Source of the DNA: Antedon mediterranea
Lineage: Eukaryota; Echinodermata; Crinoidea; Comatulida; Antedonidae
Reading direction: 5' to 3'
DNA: 64,000 bases
Assembly: GCF_964355755.1 (NCBI RefSeq)
Contig: NC_092677.1
Coordinates: 19,438,101-19,502,100, forward strand
In this document: positions 1-12,200 of the stretch, in pieces
Layout: the number at the start of each line of letters is the position of its first letter
Numbering within the stretch: position 1 is the first letter of the stretch
The notes under the pieces: model-generated
The model's database searches: none
What the model was told of the DNA's origin: nothing
What the model saw: only the letters and a program-made list of their open reading frames with translations
Made by a program: the position numbers and the translations under genes

Positions 1-757
1 AAACAGTTACAATCCGTGGAGGTCACGCCTGCTTCAGCATTAACTCTAATAGAAAGTCTAAAGACGTCTCTTCAACAAATTGCTGCAGAAGTGGACTTGG
101 AAGACGGGTTAGGAGAAAAGGGTTCAGGGATTAATTGGACCTGTTTCGGATATTGGGATAGCTACGTAGTTCAGCTTCGAGCAGATTTCTATCATTTTCA
201 AACTATATATAGATCTCATTAGCGATGCTTTGGAACAGAGGTTTGACCAAGCCGACCCGGTTGCAAGCAACAGAGAGACGCTTCTCACTTGTCTGTCCAC
301 TGTCAGATGGGGACTCTGTGGAGTTCGATGAACTTGTGAAAGCCTCGAATTTTCCATCATATTGACCAAAGAAAGCTACGTCGACACTTACTACAAAAAT
401 AAACTATTTAATGCAAGCTGTATCTGAAGGTAAATCTCATCCATTCTTATGCGACCATTTAAACAAGATAGTAACAGTTCTCGGCAAAATGGATAAAATA
501 CAGAGGTCTTTATATAATAAAGTTGAATATCTATTTGAGCTTATTCTGTGTCAAGCTACTAGTCGCCAGTGCTGAAAGGCCGTTTTCTTGTCTCCGACGA
601 CTTAAAACATGGGTCAGGTCTACGATGGCTCAATCTAGTTTAACCCATTCAGCTTTACAAAATATTTACAGGAATTTGATCACTCAGCTTAACACTAGAG
701 ACATTTTACGCACATTTGTGCAGAAAGCACCAGAAGGAAGAGAAGTGTTCGGACAGT
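1..757 (+). pseudogene. hAT transposase C-terminal fragment
   Basis: Decayed C-terminal part of a hAT-superfamily transposase. The clearest piece is the frame ending at the stop near 757. It contains the hAT dimerisation signature around 'SAERPFSCLRRLKTW' followed by 'RSTM', the usual 'S.ERsFS.LrrlKt.lRStM' pattern of hAT and ZMYM-like proteins. Upstream, near 229-318, another frame reads 'DALEQRFDQADPVASNRETL', also hAT-like. Reading needs at least two frame changes, with in-frame stops near 330 and 575, so it is not functional. The 5' part and left end lie outside the window. The superfamily is fairly sure; the subfamily is not resolved. Confidence 0.75.
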
Positions 758-760
758 AGT

Positions 761-2299
761 TAAACGTTGATTTATTATTTTGGTTTTTTTTTATTATCGT
801 TTGTTTTATTTGTTTGGGATTTGTTCAGTGGTGAATATGGCACACTTATAAATGAACAAATTACTTTAATGATATCTATATATAAATTTACGTATGGGCA
901 AAATTCGGTAAATCGCGCCTTACTTCTAGAATTTTTACTCGATGGTATATAAAGTTTGTTCGTACTTTCGGTACTGATTTTAACCACCTGATGTAACCCT
1001 GTTTACTAATTAAATTAAGTTAGATAATTAGTTATTGACGATTAAAACGAATTTAGGTTCAACGATTTGCCCCAAATAGGGGTGTTTTCCGATCGTGGTA
1101 TACACTGTCTAATGGATGTCCATCTTGAAAAATACCCGCCACAAAAATGCGAGGAGGCTTCGCATTTTCCTATCTCCTCCTACGATAATTGTTTTTAATA
1201 GCTGAAAACCGGTTGAACAGCTAGAGTACAGCATCATAATGTTGTAGACAGGCCGATTTTCTTTAAAAAAATACTATTTTGATAGATTTAATATACGATT
1301 ATACAAATGTATTGATTTGCGATGAATGGAACATCCCAATCTCTAAGTCTGCCAGAGTTTGGTTTAACACAAGTAGATAAATTTATGATCCCTTGGTTTA
1401 ACACATACGGTAGGTAAATATATGGGCCCTTTGAGAATAAACTTGCAATACTGTAAATACCTATTAACTATTTTTGGTCCTCATTTGAATCGAGCATTTC
1501 TTACTGTGAATGTTCGTACTGTTAGATGTAATATAAAAATATATACAAATAAACTTTATTACTGAGATTGTGGATAGGCTCTACTGTTTAGATATATAAA
1601 CACATTATTATACAAATAAACTTTATACTGACAGTTCCTTCTCACAGTTTGTATTAATTAATAATTACCAAAAATATAAACGTCGTAGTGGTGTATCGTG
1701 ACATGTACTTTAATATTTCAATCGATTATGACAGTGACAGTTTTAACAAAGTATTACATCGCAAATGTTTTACTGTATTTAGAGGTATATTATTTATAGG
1801 CCTATAAAACATGAAAAAAAAAATTTCGTTACTGAGTGGATAAAGAATATACTTAAAAATTGTTCCTCTTGGTACCTATCCGCTTTCCCATCCCTCAACC
1901 CTAATGTTACATACAAAACACAAATTGGGTTTCTTTAAATGAGTCCAAATCAAAAATTTGGACTCATTTTGTGATAAGTTACTCCTTCGGAAGTAATTCC
2001 CAGGGTGCTAATTTTAGTTGACTACATAAATCATCGTGTCTATTTATTCGTTTCTGTAAACGACAATGTATTATAGTCCCGCGGTACGTACATTTGAAAT
2101 CGCCAGTTTTGTTACGCTGAAATTACTGTGTATTTGAGAACCATCGGTGGGCACGACCTAGATGGTACGCGAGCGTACTTAAAGTGTATTTCCTGGCTTA
2201 TTTTGACCACCATCCATATTTTTAGTTATAAATGTCTCTTTAAGAGAATTTTTTTTCTGGAAAAATATTATTAAATAAACAACTGTATTCAGATACAGA
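761..2299. other. Non-coding spacer with two small hairpins
   Basis: No coding region is recognisable. Two short perfect palindromes stand out: 1144-1167 (arms AAAATGCGA and TCGCATTTT, with GGAGGCT between them) and 1937-1969 (arms AAATGAGTCCAAAT and ATTTGGACTCATTT). Either could be a transposon-end remnant or a small foldback. Neither is placed so as to suggest a terminator of a known gene. Confidence 0.5.
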
Positions 2300-2304
2300 A
2301 TGTG

Positions 2305-3915
2305 TAATAATGATTAACGGTTGGTGTTCAAAAAGCTTCAAAATGCATAGAGGGATCAGACAAGGCCCTTTCTGCCTTACTATTCATTTTATTAGCAGAA
2401 ATAATTGCTATAAGAATTAAAAGTGATCAAAATATCGAAGGGATTGCCCTTCCAGGCAAGGATGACTATACAACTGAAGTCAAAATTGCACAATTAGTAG
2501 ATGACACAGTTTTATTTCTAAAAAATGAAAACAGTATAAAAAATATCATCTCTCGAGATTTGGCAAAGTTATGATTTTAAAAACACTTGGGTTTTAGCAA
2601 AGTTAATCTACAACGCAAGTATTATAGATACCCCAGAATGCGTTTTAAATGAAGTCGATAAAATTGTATTCGACTTTATTTGGAATAATAAAACAGAAAA
2701 GATAAAAAGGTTAACATTAATCAATGATTATAAAAGTGGTGGAGTAAATGCTCCAAACTTCAGATCTCAAGTCAGGGCACTACACATGTCATGGCTTAAA
2801 AGACTGTACAATGATGACACATCAAAATGGAAGTGTTTACCTAAAATGTATTTTAACAAAATAGGTCCAAGAGAGGTTATTGAAAATATATCAAATGTAA
2901 AATATAAAGAAACACATTACAGTAGTATGCCTTTATTATATAAATCAATGTTAAAGTATTTAGCTGAATTCAATCAATATTCTTTTAAATTTCACTTTCC
3001 TATGAACAAATTATAGAACAACCTATATGGGGCAACAACTTGATAACACACAATGTTTTCTCACTCCTTTATAGGAATTGGATTAGATCTGGTATAACAA
3101 AGATGAAACATATTAGGCCTATAATTGATAACAGATTTATTAATAAAAATGAATTACTATTTTTGTTAAATATCAAATCTAATTGGATTGCTGAATTTTC
3201 ATGTCTACTAAAAGCAATACCACGAGAATGGAAAGACAACATCTATTCAAAAATTGATAATGTAAAAGTTAACGAAGTTATATCAATACAGTATAGTAAA
3301 ATTAGTTGTAAAAACATTCGTCTCTTTTTTATCAAAAAAAAATTGTAATTGTAAAGAACCAACCAGTAAAACAAAGTGGGAAACACATTTTAATATAGAG
3401 AACGATTGGTCACTGACATGGAAAAGAAAAGTAAATGATATTAAAGATAACAAATTTAAACAGCTAAATTTCAAACTATTGCATTGTATTATTCCTACCA
3501 ATAGAGGGCTCTTTAAATTTGATCAGACACTTGCCTGCAATGCAATGTAATAGAAGATGATAAACACTTCTTTTACCAATGTACTGAAGCAAATGATTTA
3601 TGGAAATACATTAATGTTATTATACCATATATAAGTTTGGAATTGAAGCAAACTTTCAAAATATTGTACTCGGTACCGAAAACAGATATGTTGACCACAT
3701 GTTCTCTCTTGGATGCAGTCTGTATTTATAAAGCACACATTAAAAAAATAAGTAAAGAAATGGAATTATGGTTCACTTTCTCGCCTCTTTTTGGCATTGG
3801 TATAATAGGTTATACCTTAACCGACTATTATAATACGGTATATTCTACAGAGGTTTATATAACGCTGTGCAATGCCAATAGGTGGTTAAATCTTTATATA
3901 GAATTAATAATATAA
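2305..3915 (+). pseudogene. Decayed L1/Tx1-like LINE ORF2 (RT and C-terminus)
   Basis: Remnant of a non-LTR retrotransposon of the L1/Tx1 type. Across shifting frames one reads the RT motif 'RGIRQG', then 'LLAEIIAIRI' and a degenerate catalytic box 'LVDDTVLFL' (normally YADD) near 2490-2520. Next come the L1-type thumb and C-terminal signatures 'FDFIWNNKTEKIKRL' and 'GGVNAPNF' (2660-2765), continuing into 2786-3016, 3040-3348 and 3637-3915. About 3540-3600 reads like a Cys/His segment (C-N-V-I-E-D-D-K-H-F-F-Y-Q-C). The part between the catalytic box and the thumb is deleted near 2560-2590. Many frameshifts make it inactive. Confidence 0.75.
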
Positions 3916-3933
3916 GTTATATATAAGTAAGCA

Positions 3934-4465
3934 ATGAATATAACCATGAGACATAAAACTAGAAAATACAATGTTAGTTCTCATCTCATTCATATGTTTT
4001 ATTCCTCTGTTGTTCAATCAATCATTTCTTATTGTATTATTGTTTGGTTTTCTCATATTAATGTAAACAGTAAAAGTCAAATTCAGAGATTAGTAAACAA
4101 GGCCAGCAGAGTTATCGGTGTAGAAGTGAAATCTTTAGATGAAATGTTTAATACATTCATACTTAAGAAATTTGACACAATTATGCAAGACCCATCACAT
4201 CCATTACATTCAGACATCATTATAAGTAGATCAGGAAGGGTTAGACTGACACAGGAAAAAATATCCACAAACCGTTTCAGATTTTCACCAATGTACATAG
4301 CATGCAATTTATTTAACAAAAACTTTTCAAGATAGTCACTTGTATCATTTGTATTTATTTATATAGTTATCACATCGTATTATTTATTCTACTCAGGTAC
4401 AAAACATATCTCGAAATTGTTAACAATTTTGACAATAAAGTTATCTTGTATCTTGTATCTTGTAA
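3934..4465 (+). mobile_element. 5'-truncated CR1/L2-like LINE 3' end with heptamer tail
   Basis: A 133-codon frame (3934-4335) encodes the extreme C-terminus of a CR1/L2/Rex-type LINE protein. It shows 'FYSSVVQSIISYCI' and 'DPSHPLHSD', followed by a basic tail. A roughly 110-bp UTR follows and ends in tandem TATCTTG repeats (about 4441-4462), the kind of short 3' tail repeat used by CR1/L2 elements instead of poly-A. A second copy of the same 3' end lies at 30724-30909. The RT and endonuclease domains are missing, so this is a dead 5'-truncated insertion. Confidence 0.8.
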
Positions 4466-4469
4466 AACT

Positions 4470-4796
4470 AGAAAAAAAAGAAAAGAATGTTTAAAACTTA
4501 CTATAATTTTTAGAATTTTATAATTTTACTTATGTTCTTATTGTACAAAAAAAAAGAATTAAGAATAATTGTATTGCATTTTATGTATTGTAAATATTTA
4601 TTTATTTATTTTTTACTAAATCAGCTAGAATGTTGCTTTTAACAAATAAATGACACGAAATTACATAGGCCTAGTGGCCTGCATTTTTTGTACAGAGGCC
4701 AAAATTGACTTTATTGACCAGTGATTTGCCGTTTATATGTTAACTACATAATGATTGAAAATGTTCATCTGGTTTGTAGGTATAAGTATCTTGAAA

Positions 4797-4832
<36 letters not shown>

Positions 4833-5579
4833 CAAACCAAAAACTAACCTTCATTAGCCATAGTAATTATTGGTTTGAAAAAAAGAATATTTTCAAGATA
4901 GTTAACTACATAGCTAGTAATTATTTGTAGATATTGCCTTTATATCAGTGTAATATAACATTGATATCGGTAAGAATTATATTTTTCTCTCATACTAGGC
5001 CTATATCAGGCAATATCTGTTTGACATTTTACCACAGTTACTTGTGCCACAGGAGCATGTGTATCTTATTAGCTTTACAGTATGTACCAAGTGCAGTACG
5101 TGTCTTGTGGACAAGGGTCATTATAACATGCTGAAAAATAATATAAAAATTAGCATAGCTGGTAACCTATGTTAGGCCTAACTGCATACTCAATGATATT
5201 TCAGTTTAAATAAAATATCTTTAATAGACAAAATCTATAATCATAATTAATGAAAAGGCGATATTCATTGCAAATAATCGTTTATACGTGCTGATTTTTG
5301 CTAATAGATAAATATTGAATTACCGGTGTAAAAATGAAAAGATATTTGTCAGATTTGTATAGGCCTAAGTAAAGTACGGTATAGACTTAAACACACGTAC
5401 TTTATTTCCTACACTTTACCTTTAATACAGCTTGTAATAAAATGAAATCATACCTTGACAGTGTACAAGAATCATTTTACAGATGAGTATAAGAAAAACA
5501 CTGGTACTTAATAACTTCCCACATATCTAAAGCTAATTCATTGAATTAAATCACTGAACTGTTTGTAGTTAACAAACAC
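4470..5579. other. AT-rich spacer with poly-T hairpin
   Basis: No gene is seen. About 4739-4915 forms an imperfect inverted repeat: GTTAACTACAT occurs at both ends, 'TATCTTGAAAATATT' pairs with 'AATATTTTCAAGATA', and TTCAAACCAA pairs with TTGGTTTGAA around a T(33) tract at 4800-4832. This looks like a small foldback element or MITE with an expanded homopolymer. The rest, 4930-5579, is featureless AT-rich sequence upstream of the LINE ORF. Confidence 0.5.
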
Positions 5580-8450
5580 ATGATTGACACATTGAATTGT
5601 TTTTTTTTTCCGATAATTATGGGTTTGAATTATAATTTCTCAAGAACTAATGTATCCGCTTTCAAGCGTAAAAGAGGGCGCCGTGCTGGTCGGAATATGC
5701 GGAAGCAAATACTTGTTCAGATCGGAGGAAGAGTAGATAATTCTAATATTAATGGTGAGAGAGGGCCTAGCATTCTTGTTCCAATTTTGTGTAAAGCTAA
5801 ACTTAGTAGGTCTAACATTTACCCTAGTGTTTTTCTGTGTAATGCGCGCTCGTTATGTAATAAGATGAATGAATTTGAGTTAGTTTTAGCAAACAGTAAC
5901 ATTGACATTGCTGGTATAACAGAATCGTGGTTTCATTCTGATTTTTCTTCTGAGTGTTCGGCAGTTCAGGGTTTCTCATGCATTCGGAATGATAGAAGTA
6001 ATCGCGTTGGCGGTGGTGTTGTTCTATATATTAATGAAGTATATGATTACGAAGTTGATGATGCATGTCCTATTGATCTTGAATGCCTATGCGTTGATGT
6101 AAAAATTAACCTCTCTTTCTCAATCGTCACTATTGTCGTCTATTACCCACCTAACTGTAATCGGAATCAACAGCTTACAGAGTTCTTGTGCTCAAGAATT
6201 GACTATTTTCGTAGTGTAAGGGATAATGCTGCTTTCATTATTATGGGTGACTTTAATGACTACGATATTGACCCCCTACTTTATCAAACATCATTAGAAC
6301 AAGTAGTAGATTTTCCCACTCGCGATGATGCATGTCTTGATAAAATGTTAACAAACATCTCTGATCTTTACCAATCCCCTTTAAAACTCTCTCCCCTGGG
6401 TTGCAGTGACCATGCCTCCATTCTTTTAAAACCTAATTTTATTCAAAAGAAACCGGTAAAGAGAAGGTTGCTAGTTCGCCGTCCCTTGAAAGACTCGTCC
6501 ATGCGTGCATTTGGCCAAGTTATTACTGGGATTGACTGGGATGATATAGTTCATGAGGACGACAGTTCTGAATATTTAGCTGCCAAATTTGAAAGTGTGC
6601 TTAAGGAAACCTACGAAAAGTCTTTTCCTTCAGTAGTTATTCGTGTCAGAGACAATGATAAACCTTGGTTTAATCAAAGTATTAAAAAAATGATTGAGAA
6701 AAGACATCGTGCTTATCGAAAGGGTAACCAAACAAGATACCGTCATTTTAGAAGGCTTGTTCGTTCTGAAGTAAGATTGGCAAAATCAAACTTCTATAAA
6801 GAATCTATATCTTCTCTTAGGAAAATTGAGCCCCAGAAGTGGCACAAGAAAGTGCAGAGGATTGCTGGAAAATCAAAACCGCAATCTGCACTTCTTGAAC
6901 CTGGTTGTGACCCTGATGTTGTTGTAGATGTTGTCAACAAACATTTTGCTAGGATTTGTTCTTTTTTACCTGCATTAGATTTGCGAAATTTACCTGCCTT
7001 TCTTCCTTCTGTTAAGCCCCCTGTTATTTTTCCTGGGCAAGTTTTTAAACTATTAAAGGGCATTAATGTGAATAAATCAAGGCATCCTCGTGATATACCT
7101 CTCCGATTAATTAAGGAATTTGCCTTAGAACTTGCCCAACCTCTCGCTAAAATATTGAATTGTTGCCTCCAGGATAATAATTTCCCATCTATCTGGAAGA
7201 ATGCCATCATTACTCCTGTACCCAAAAAGCCAAAGGCTTCTACACCTAATGAACATAGGCCTATATCCATCACGCCTGTTTTTGGTAGAATTTTTGAGAG
7301 CTTCCTTTCTGATTGGATAGCTACTGATTTCAGACCTCTTATGGATTCCCAACAGTTTGGAAATGCGAAGGGTTCATCACCGACTCATTACCTTGTTCAA
7401 CTCTGTAATAGGCTTCTGTCAGGATTAGATAGCTCAGGAATGTATGGTACTATTTGTGCCATAGACTTTAGTAAAGCCTTTGACCGGGTCAACCATTCAA
7501 TTCTGATTGACAAATTAATTGGTCTTAATATCATGCCCTCTATCATTCCAACGGTGTGTAGCTTCCTCTCGCAAAGAAATCAGTGTGTGCGGTTGGGCGG
7601 TTCAGTCTCAGCGCCAGAACCAATTTCGTGCGGAGTGCCTCAGGGTACTAAATTAGGCCCAATCCTATTTACTATCATGGTTAATGATTTGCTCAACAAT
7701 GTACCTGATAGATGGAAGTTTGTTGATGACCTGACGATTGGCGAGGTGATTTCAGTACAGAGACCTGAAGATAGTTCGATTCAAAGCAACCTTGATGCTC
7801 TTTCCAGTTGGTGTGTGGAGAATGATGCAACACCAAATCCTGTAAAGTTTCAAGTGATGCGTGTTCATTTTTTGCGTAATTTTCCCCAATTTGAGCCGTT
7901 ACAAATGGATGGTGTTATACTCGAAGAATCCCAGAGTGTGAAACTTCTTGGAGTGCATCTGCAATGTGACCTCAAGTGGGACAAGCAGATTAAAGAAGTC
8001 GTTTCCAGGGCATCACGTCGTCTATATATGCTATACATTCTGAAGCGTTTTGGAGCCCCAAATGATGATCTGGTTTTCACTTTTATAACATACATTCGTC
8101 CTTTACTTGAGTATGCCAGTCCTCTTTGGCATAGCTCGATCACCAATAAACAGAGTGATCAACTTGAATTCATCCAAAAGCGTGTTGTAAAACTTATTAT
8201 TGGATATCAAAACTATGTTAGTTACGCAAAATCACTTGAAACCCTCAAGTTAAAGACATTGCAGCATAGACGTCAGGTTCTTCTTTATAACTTTGGAAAG
8301 GGGCTGCTAAAGTCAGATCGCTTTAAGGAATGGATCCCTGAAAAAGAAAAGCCGACAAGGTGTTTGCGTAAAGTTATAAGTTTGATGTGCCACGATGTCG
8401 GACTAAAAGACTTGCTGCATCAACAATTCCAACTGTTATTGGACTCTTAA
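5580..8450 (+). CDS. LINE ORF2: AP-endonuclease and reverse transcriptase (CR1/jockey-like)
   Basis: Uninterrupted 956-codon ORF of a non-LTR retrotransposon. A basic leader (KRKRGRRAGR near residue 30) precedes an exonuclease-endonuclease-phosphatase domain at about residues 80-290: 'NARSLCNKMNEFE', 'ITESWF', 'GGGVVLYI', 'GDFND', and the C-terminal 'CSDHASILL' with the catalytic Ser-Asp-His. The RT domain covers about 470-790 with 'AIDFSKAFDRVNH' (motif A), 'GVPQGTKLGP' (motif B) and 'FVDDLTIGE' (motif C). Motif C has Phe-Val-Asp-Asp in place of Tyr-Ala-Asp-Asp; Val at this position recurs in some CR1-like lineages. The C-terminal 'LLEYASPLW' and 'LEFIQKRVVKLI' are typical of the jockey/CR1 group. 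The first of several upstream Met codons is used here and the true start may lie further in. No disabling lesion is visible, which suggests a young copy. The clade name is inference. Confidence 0.9.
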   Translation: MIDTLNCFFFPIIMGLNYNFSRTNVSAFKRKRGRRAGRNMRKQILVQIGGRVDNSNINGERGPSILVPILCKAKLSRSNIYPSVFLCNARSLCNKMNEFELVLANSNIDIAGITESWFHSDFSSECSAVQGFSCIRNDRSNRVGGGVVLYINEVYDYEVDDACPIDLECLCVDVKINLSFSIVTIVVYYPPNCNRNQQLTEFLCSRIDYFRSVRDNAAFIIMGDFNDYDIDPLLYQTSLEQVVDFPTRDDACLDKMLTNISDLYQSPLKLSPLGCSDHASILLKPNFIQKKPVKRRLLVRRPLKDSSMRAFGQVITGIDWDDIVHEDDSSEYLAAKFESVLKETYEKSFPSVVIRVRDNDKPWFNQSIKKMIEKRHRAYRKGNQTRYRHFRRLVRSEVRLAKSNFYKESISSLRKIEPQKWHKKVQRIAGKSKPQSALLEPGCDPDVVVDVVNKHFARICSFLPALDLRNLPAFLPSVKPPVIFPGQVFKLLKGINVNKSRHPRDIPLRLIKEFALELAQPLAKILNCCLQDNNFPSIWKNAIITPVPKKPKASTPNEHRPISITPVFGRIFESFLSDWIATDFRPLMDSQQFGNAKGSSPTHYLVQLCNRLLSGLDSSGMYGTICAIDFSKAFDRVNHSILIDKLIGLNIMPSIIPTVCSFLSQRNQCVRLGGSVSAPEPISCGVPQGTKLGPILFTIMVNDLLNNVPDRWKFVDDLTIGEVISVQRPEDSSIQSNLDALSSWCVENDATPNPVKFQVMRVHFLRNFPQFEPLQMDGVILEESQSVKLLGVHLQCDLKWDKQIKEVVSRASRRLYMLYILKRFGAPNDDLVFTFITYIRPLLEYASPLWHSSITNKQSDQLEFIQKRVVKLIIGYQNYVSYAKSLETLKLKTLQHRRQVLLYNFGKGLLKSDRFKEWIPEKEKPTRCLRKVISLMCHDVGLKDLLHQQFQLLLDS

Positions 8451-8985
8451 ATAATGAATAGATTTGGACAATTAACCTTTAAAGACATTTCGAAGAGTAT
8501 GTTCTATTGTCTCTTTGTCAAGTAGTTGTTTTATGCTTTAAATTTTTTTTTGTAACTACTTATGGGACTATAAAAATGTGATTTATAAGATTCAATTTTT
8601 TAAATTTGTAAATATAATATAAGAATTTGTAATTATTAATATCATCCTTTGAATTTGAATTTTGTGCAATTTTTATTGTACTTTTAGTTTAATGAATTTT
8701 ACATATATTTTATTGGTGTTTAAAAATAATGTGATTATTAATATTAGTCTCTATTTTTTAAAATTGTATATTTAAGAATTTGTGCATTTTTTATAGTAAT
8801 TTTAAGTTTAACGAATTATACAGTAATTATTACTGTTTCTTAGGCTTTAATGTGTTTTTTCTTCGTTTAACTTTGTTTAGGCTATGTGAATTATCATTTT
8901 CATATGTAAGCTCTTCATTTCAACTATGAGTTGTATTTTGAGTCTTTTTATACCGATTAAATAAAAAAAAAATAAAAATAAAATT
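8451..8985 (+). mobile_element. 3' UTR and A-rich tail of the preceding LINE
   Basis: A T/A-rich, non-coding 530-bp stretch follows the LINE stop. It contains internally similar segments ('TTTGTAAATATAATATAAG' and 'TTGTATATTTAAGAATTTG') and ends in AAATAAAAAAAAAATAAAAAT at about 8960-8985. It is taken as the LINE 3' UTR and tail. The next LINE begins directly after it. Confidence 0.6.
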
Positions 8986-9029
8986 GAGTACCATATTCAA
9001 TCAAACAAAACATTGTTGATCCTAATAAA

Positions 9030-9205
9030 TGAATTAGATCATACATAAATGAGTGTTTAAAATGTGGATTAACAAATCATCAAACCAGAGACTGTTTTTA
9101 TGCTCATCCAATTCGATGTGCTATTTGTGGTGAGTATGGACACAAAGCATACCTTTGTCGCACACAAGATCACAAACACGTCGTCCACTTCAACAATCGT
9201 GAAGC
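9030..9205 (+). pseudogene. LINE ORF1 remnant with two CCHC zinc knuckles
   Basis: The frame beginning near 9030 reads 'RSYINECLKCGLTNHQTRDC' and continues to a second knuckle. Both knuckles have the spacing C-x2-C-x4-H-x4-C: C-L-K-C...H...C, then C-A-I-C-G-E-Y-G-H-K-A-Y-L-C. The frame ends at a stop near 9208. This is the nucleic-acid-binding tail of the ORF1 (gag-like) protein of the LINE that continues downstream. The 5' part of ORF1 is missing, so this insertion is 5'-truncated. Confidence 0.75.
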
Positions 9206-12200
9206 ATAGGACAACGGCAACAGCAATGTAAGCACTAACAATAAATTCACTGTCCTATTAGACGAAGCAGAACATTTAGAGATTGAGAACAATGACAATT
9301 ATTTTCCTACAAATACTACATCAGCATCTACGACTGGAAGCGTTTTTAAACGTCACAGACGTGGTCATGGTAAAAGAAATAAGACTGGTAAGAATATTAC
9401 AAATCATGGCAAATGTCTTCTAAATATTGGTTTCAACAATGTAAATCGATTACGCTCTAAAGTTCCAGAAATTTTAAGATTAATGAATTCGGAAAATATA
9501 CACATATTTGGAGTTGTAGAAACTTTTTTAAAAGGTGAATTAACTGATGATATTAATGGGTTCCAATGGATAGGTAAAAACAGAAGTTCAAAGGGAGGTG
9601 GTGGAATTGGTGCATTTATATCAAAAAATGTTAAGATTATTGATGACAATGTTTTGAACTCGCGAGATGATACATATGAAAGATTATGGTTCAAAATCTC
9701 TCCTGATGAAAATCAAATTTATATAGCCGTTGCATATTTTCCTGTTGAGGGAGTAGATAATGATTTATGTGATGAATTATATAACCAATTGCTTGCTGAT
9801 ATAATTTGTATCGAGAATGATCATGGAGACCCCGATCCCCAAATCATAATAATGTCTGATATGAATGCTAGGATTGGTAAAGAAATCCCTTATGGCGATC
9901 CAGTTCTAAACTCAAATGGCGAGCGTCTTTTAAATTTTCGTAACGACACATGTTTAAATATTCTTAATTGTACTCGGAAATGTGTAGGTAAATTCACATG
10001 GTTTAGAAACAATTTCCAAAGTACTATTGATTATATGCTTTGTTCTGATAATTTAGTCGATTCTGTTAAAGAATTTTTAATTGATGAAGATCGAATAATG
10101 GGTTTGGGGAGTGACCATAATGTTTTATTATTAAAATTATTTGTAAAATGTGTTGGTAAAGTATACGTTAATCGTAATACCAGATATAGCTGGGACTTTA
10201 AACAAGGGCAAGATTTTGAATTATTTCATGGTAAAATAGAAGAAAAGTTTAAAGATTGGAATGCCGATTCATACCATGATGTTGACATGCTTTGGGAATC
10301 ATGGAAACAAAATTTAATTGAAGCGGCCCGCGAAGGAATTGGTGTACGTAAACAAAAAAATAGTAATAAATGCAATGCTTGGTTTGACAAGGAAGTCGAA
10401 ACTGCTATAAAACAAAGAAGAGATGCAGCTCGTCTTCATAGAAAATGGGCAAAGAATAAAAGTAATTTAGATGAAGGGGAGAAGCTATGGCAAAGCTATC
10501 TTGATAAGAAAAATCATACAAAGAATCTAATTAGAAATAAGATTACTGAAATGCAAGTAAATAGATCGATTGATATTGCCAACAAAGGTGGTCGTAATTG
10601 CCGTGACTTTTGGAAAGTGCTTAAAGGAAATACGCGCAAAAATGACACTGTACAATGCTTAAAAATACCGGGCACCAATGAAATAACTTGTGACCGAAAT
10701 AAAATGAACTATACCGTCTTAGAGTATTGGAGTACACTAGGAAAGATGAATAGAAATTTAAATTCCGAGTATGATAAAGATTATATAGAGACAGTCAACT
10801 TCGTTAATAACCTTAAAATAAATAATGACTGTAGGCAAAATGTTGAGGATAGCACTAAATCAATAGTTGACATTAAACTCACATTAGATATAGTTAAATC
10901 TGCTATCTACCAATCAAAAAACAACAAATCTGCTGGTTCTGACAATATATCTAATGAATTACTTAAAAACGGTGGGACGATTTTAAATAGATTAATGTTA
11001 TCTCTATTAAAAAAAAATTGTTAGTCTTGAAAAAGTACCGTCGGAATGGAATAGTAGCATTGTTGTACCAATATATAAAAAGGGTGATAGAAGGGACCTA
11101 AATAACTTTAGAGGAATATCTTTAACATCTTGCGTTTCTAAAATATTCAATAGAGTTGTACATTACACAGTTTCCGACTTCTTAGAAGAAAACAATACCC
11201 TTTCAGAAGTTCAGGGAGGGTTTAGACCCCACCGAAGATGTGAAGACCACATTTTCACTCTTAAAAACATTGCTAGTTGCCGACTTGCGGAAGGCAAGAA
11301 GACTTACTTAGCATTCCTTGACATAAAAAAAGCATTTGATAGCGTATGGAGAGATGGATTGCTAATGGCAATATGGAATATTGGAATTCGTGGTAGATTA
11401 TGGAATATTATAAGTAGCTTGTACGACAATGTTAAGGGGCAAGTAAGATTTGGTGACATTGAAACACAGTCTTTTGATATAGAAGAAGGTGTTAAGCAAG
11501 GGTGTGTCCTTTCCCCAACCCTGTTTTGCATAATAATGAACGAACTCACTAAATTATTACGAGAACACGCGTTAGGTGTGCGCATACACGATATCTGCCT
11601 TGGTAGCCTTTTTTGGGCCGACGATATTGTACTTTTAGCAGATAGCGAAAAAGAACTCAATAAAATGTTAGATTTAGTATCCTTATTTGCTAAAAAATGG
11701 AAATTTAATTTTAATAGTGAAAAGTCAAATGTTTTGATAATAGGCCAGAATCTGAATAGCGAAAAACTTTGGAAATTGGGGGATACTTTTATATCTGAAG
11801 TTGAAACATATAAGTATCTTGGTGTATACATTTCTAGAAATCTAAAAGACAATTTCCACATCAATCAAGTTATTAAAAAGGGCAATAGGATCATTGCGTA
11901 CATTAAATATATTATAGATAGACTCAACAATTTTGATCGTGTTGTATATGGAGATATCCTTTGGAGAAGTATCGGCCTTCCGACTATTAACTATGCTTGT
12001 GCTGTATGTGTCAATACAAATACTAAAGACATACAAAGGATTGAGTCTCTTCAATTACAAATGGCGCGAACAATTCTTAAAGCGAGTAGAAGCACTGCAA
12101 AAGAGGCACTTTATGGCGATCTAGGTTGGCAACCAATTAAAGTAACTCAGGATATTTTTAAAGCAAAATATATAAGAAATGTTATGTGTATGGAAATGTA

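Noticed and set aside
1144-1969. Hairpins as transcription terminators
   Set aside because: Eukaryotic context with no gene ending there. More likely transposon remnants.
6794-7273. 159-codon frame on the minus strand
   Set aside because: Antisense shadow of the LINE RT ORF.
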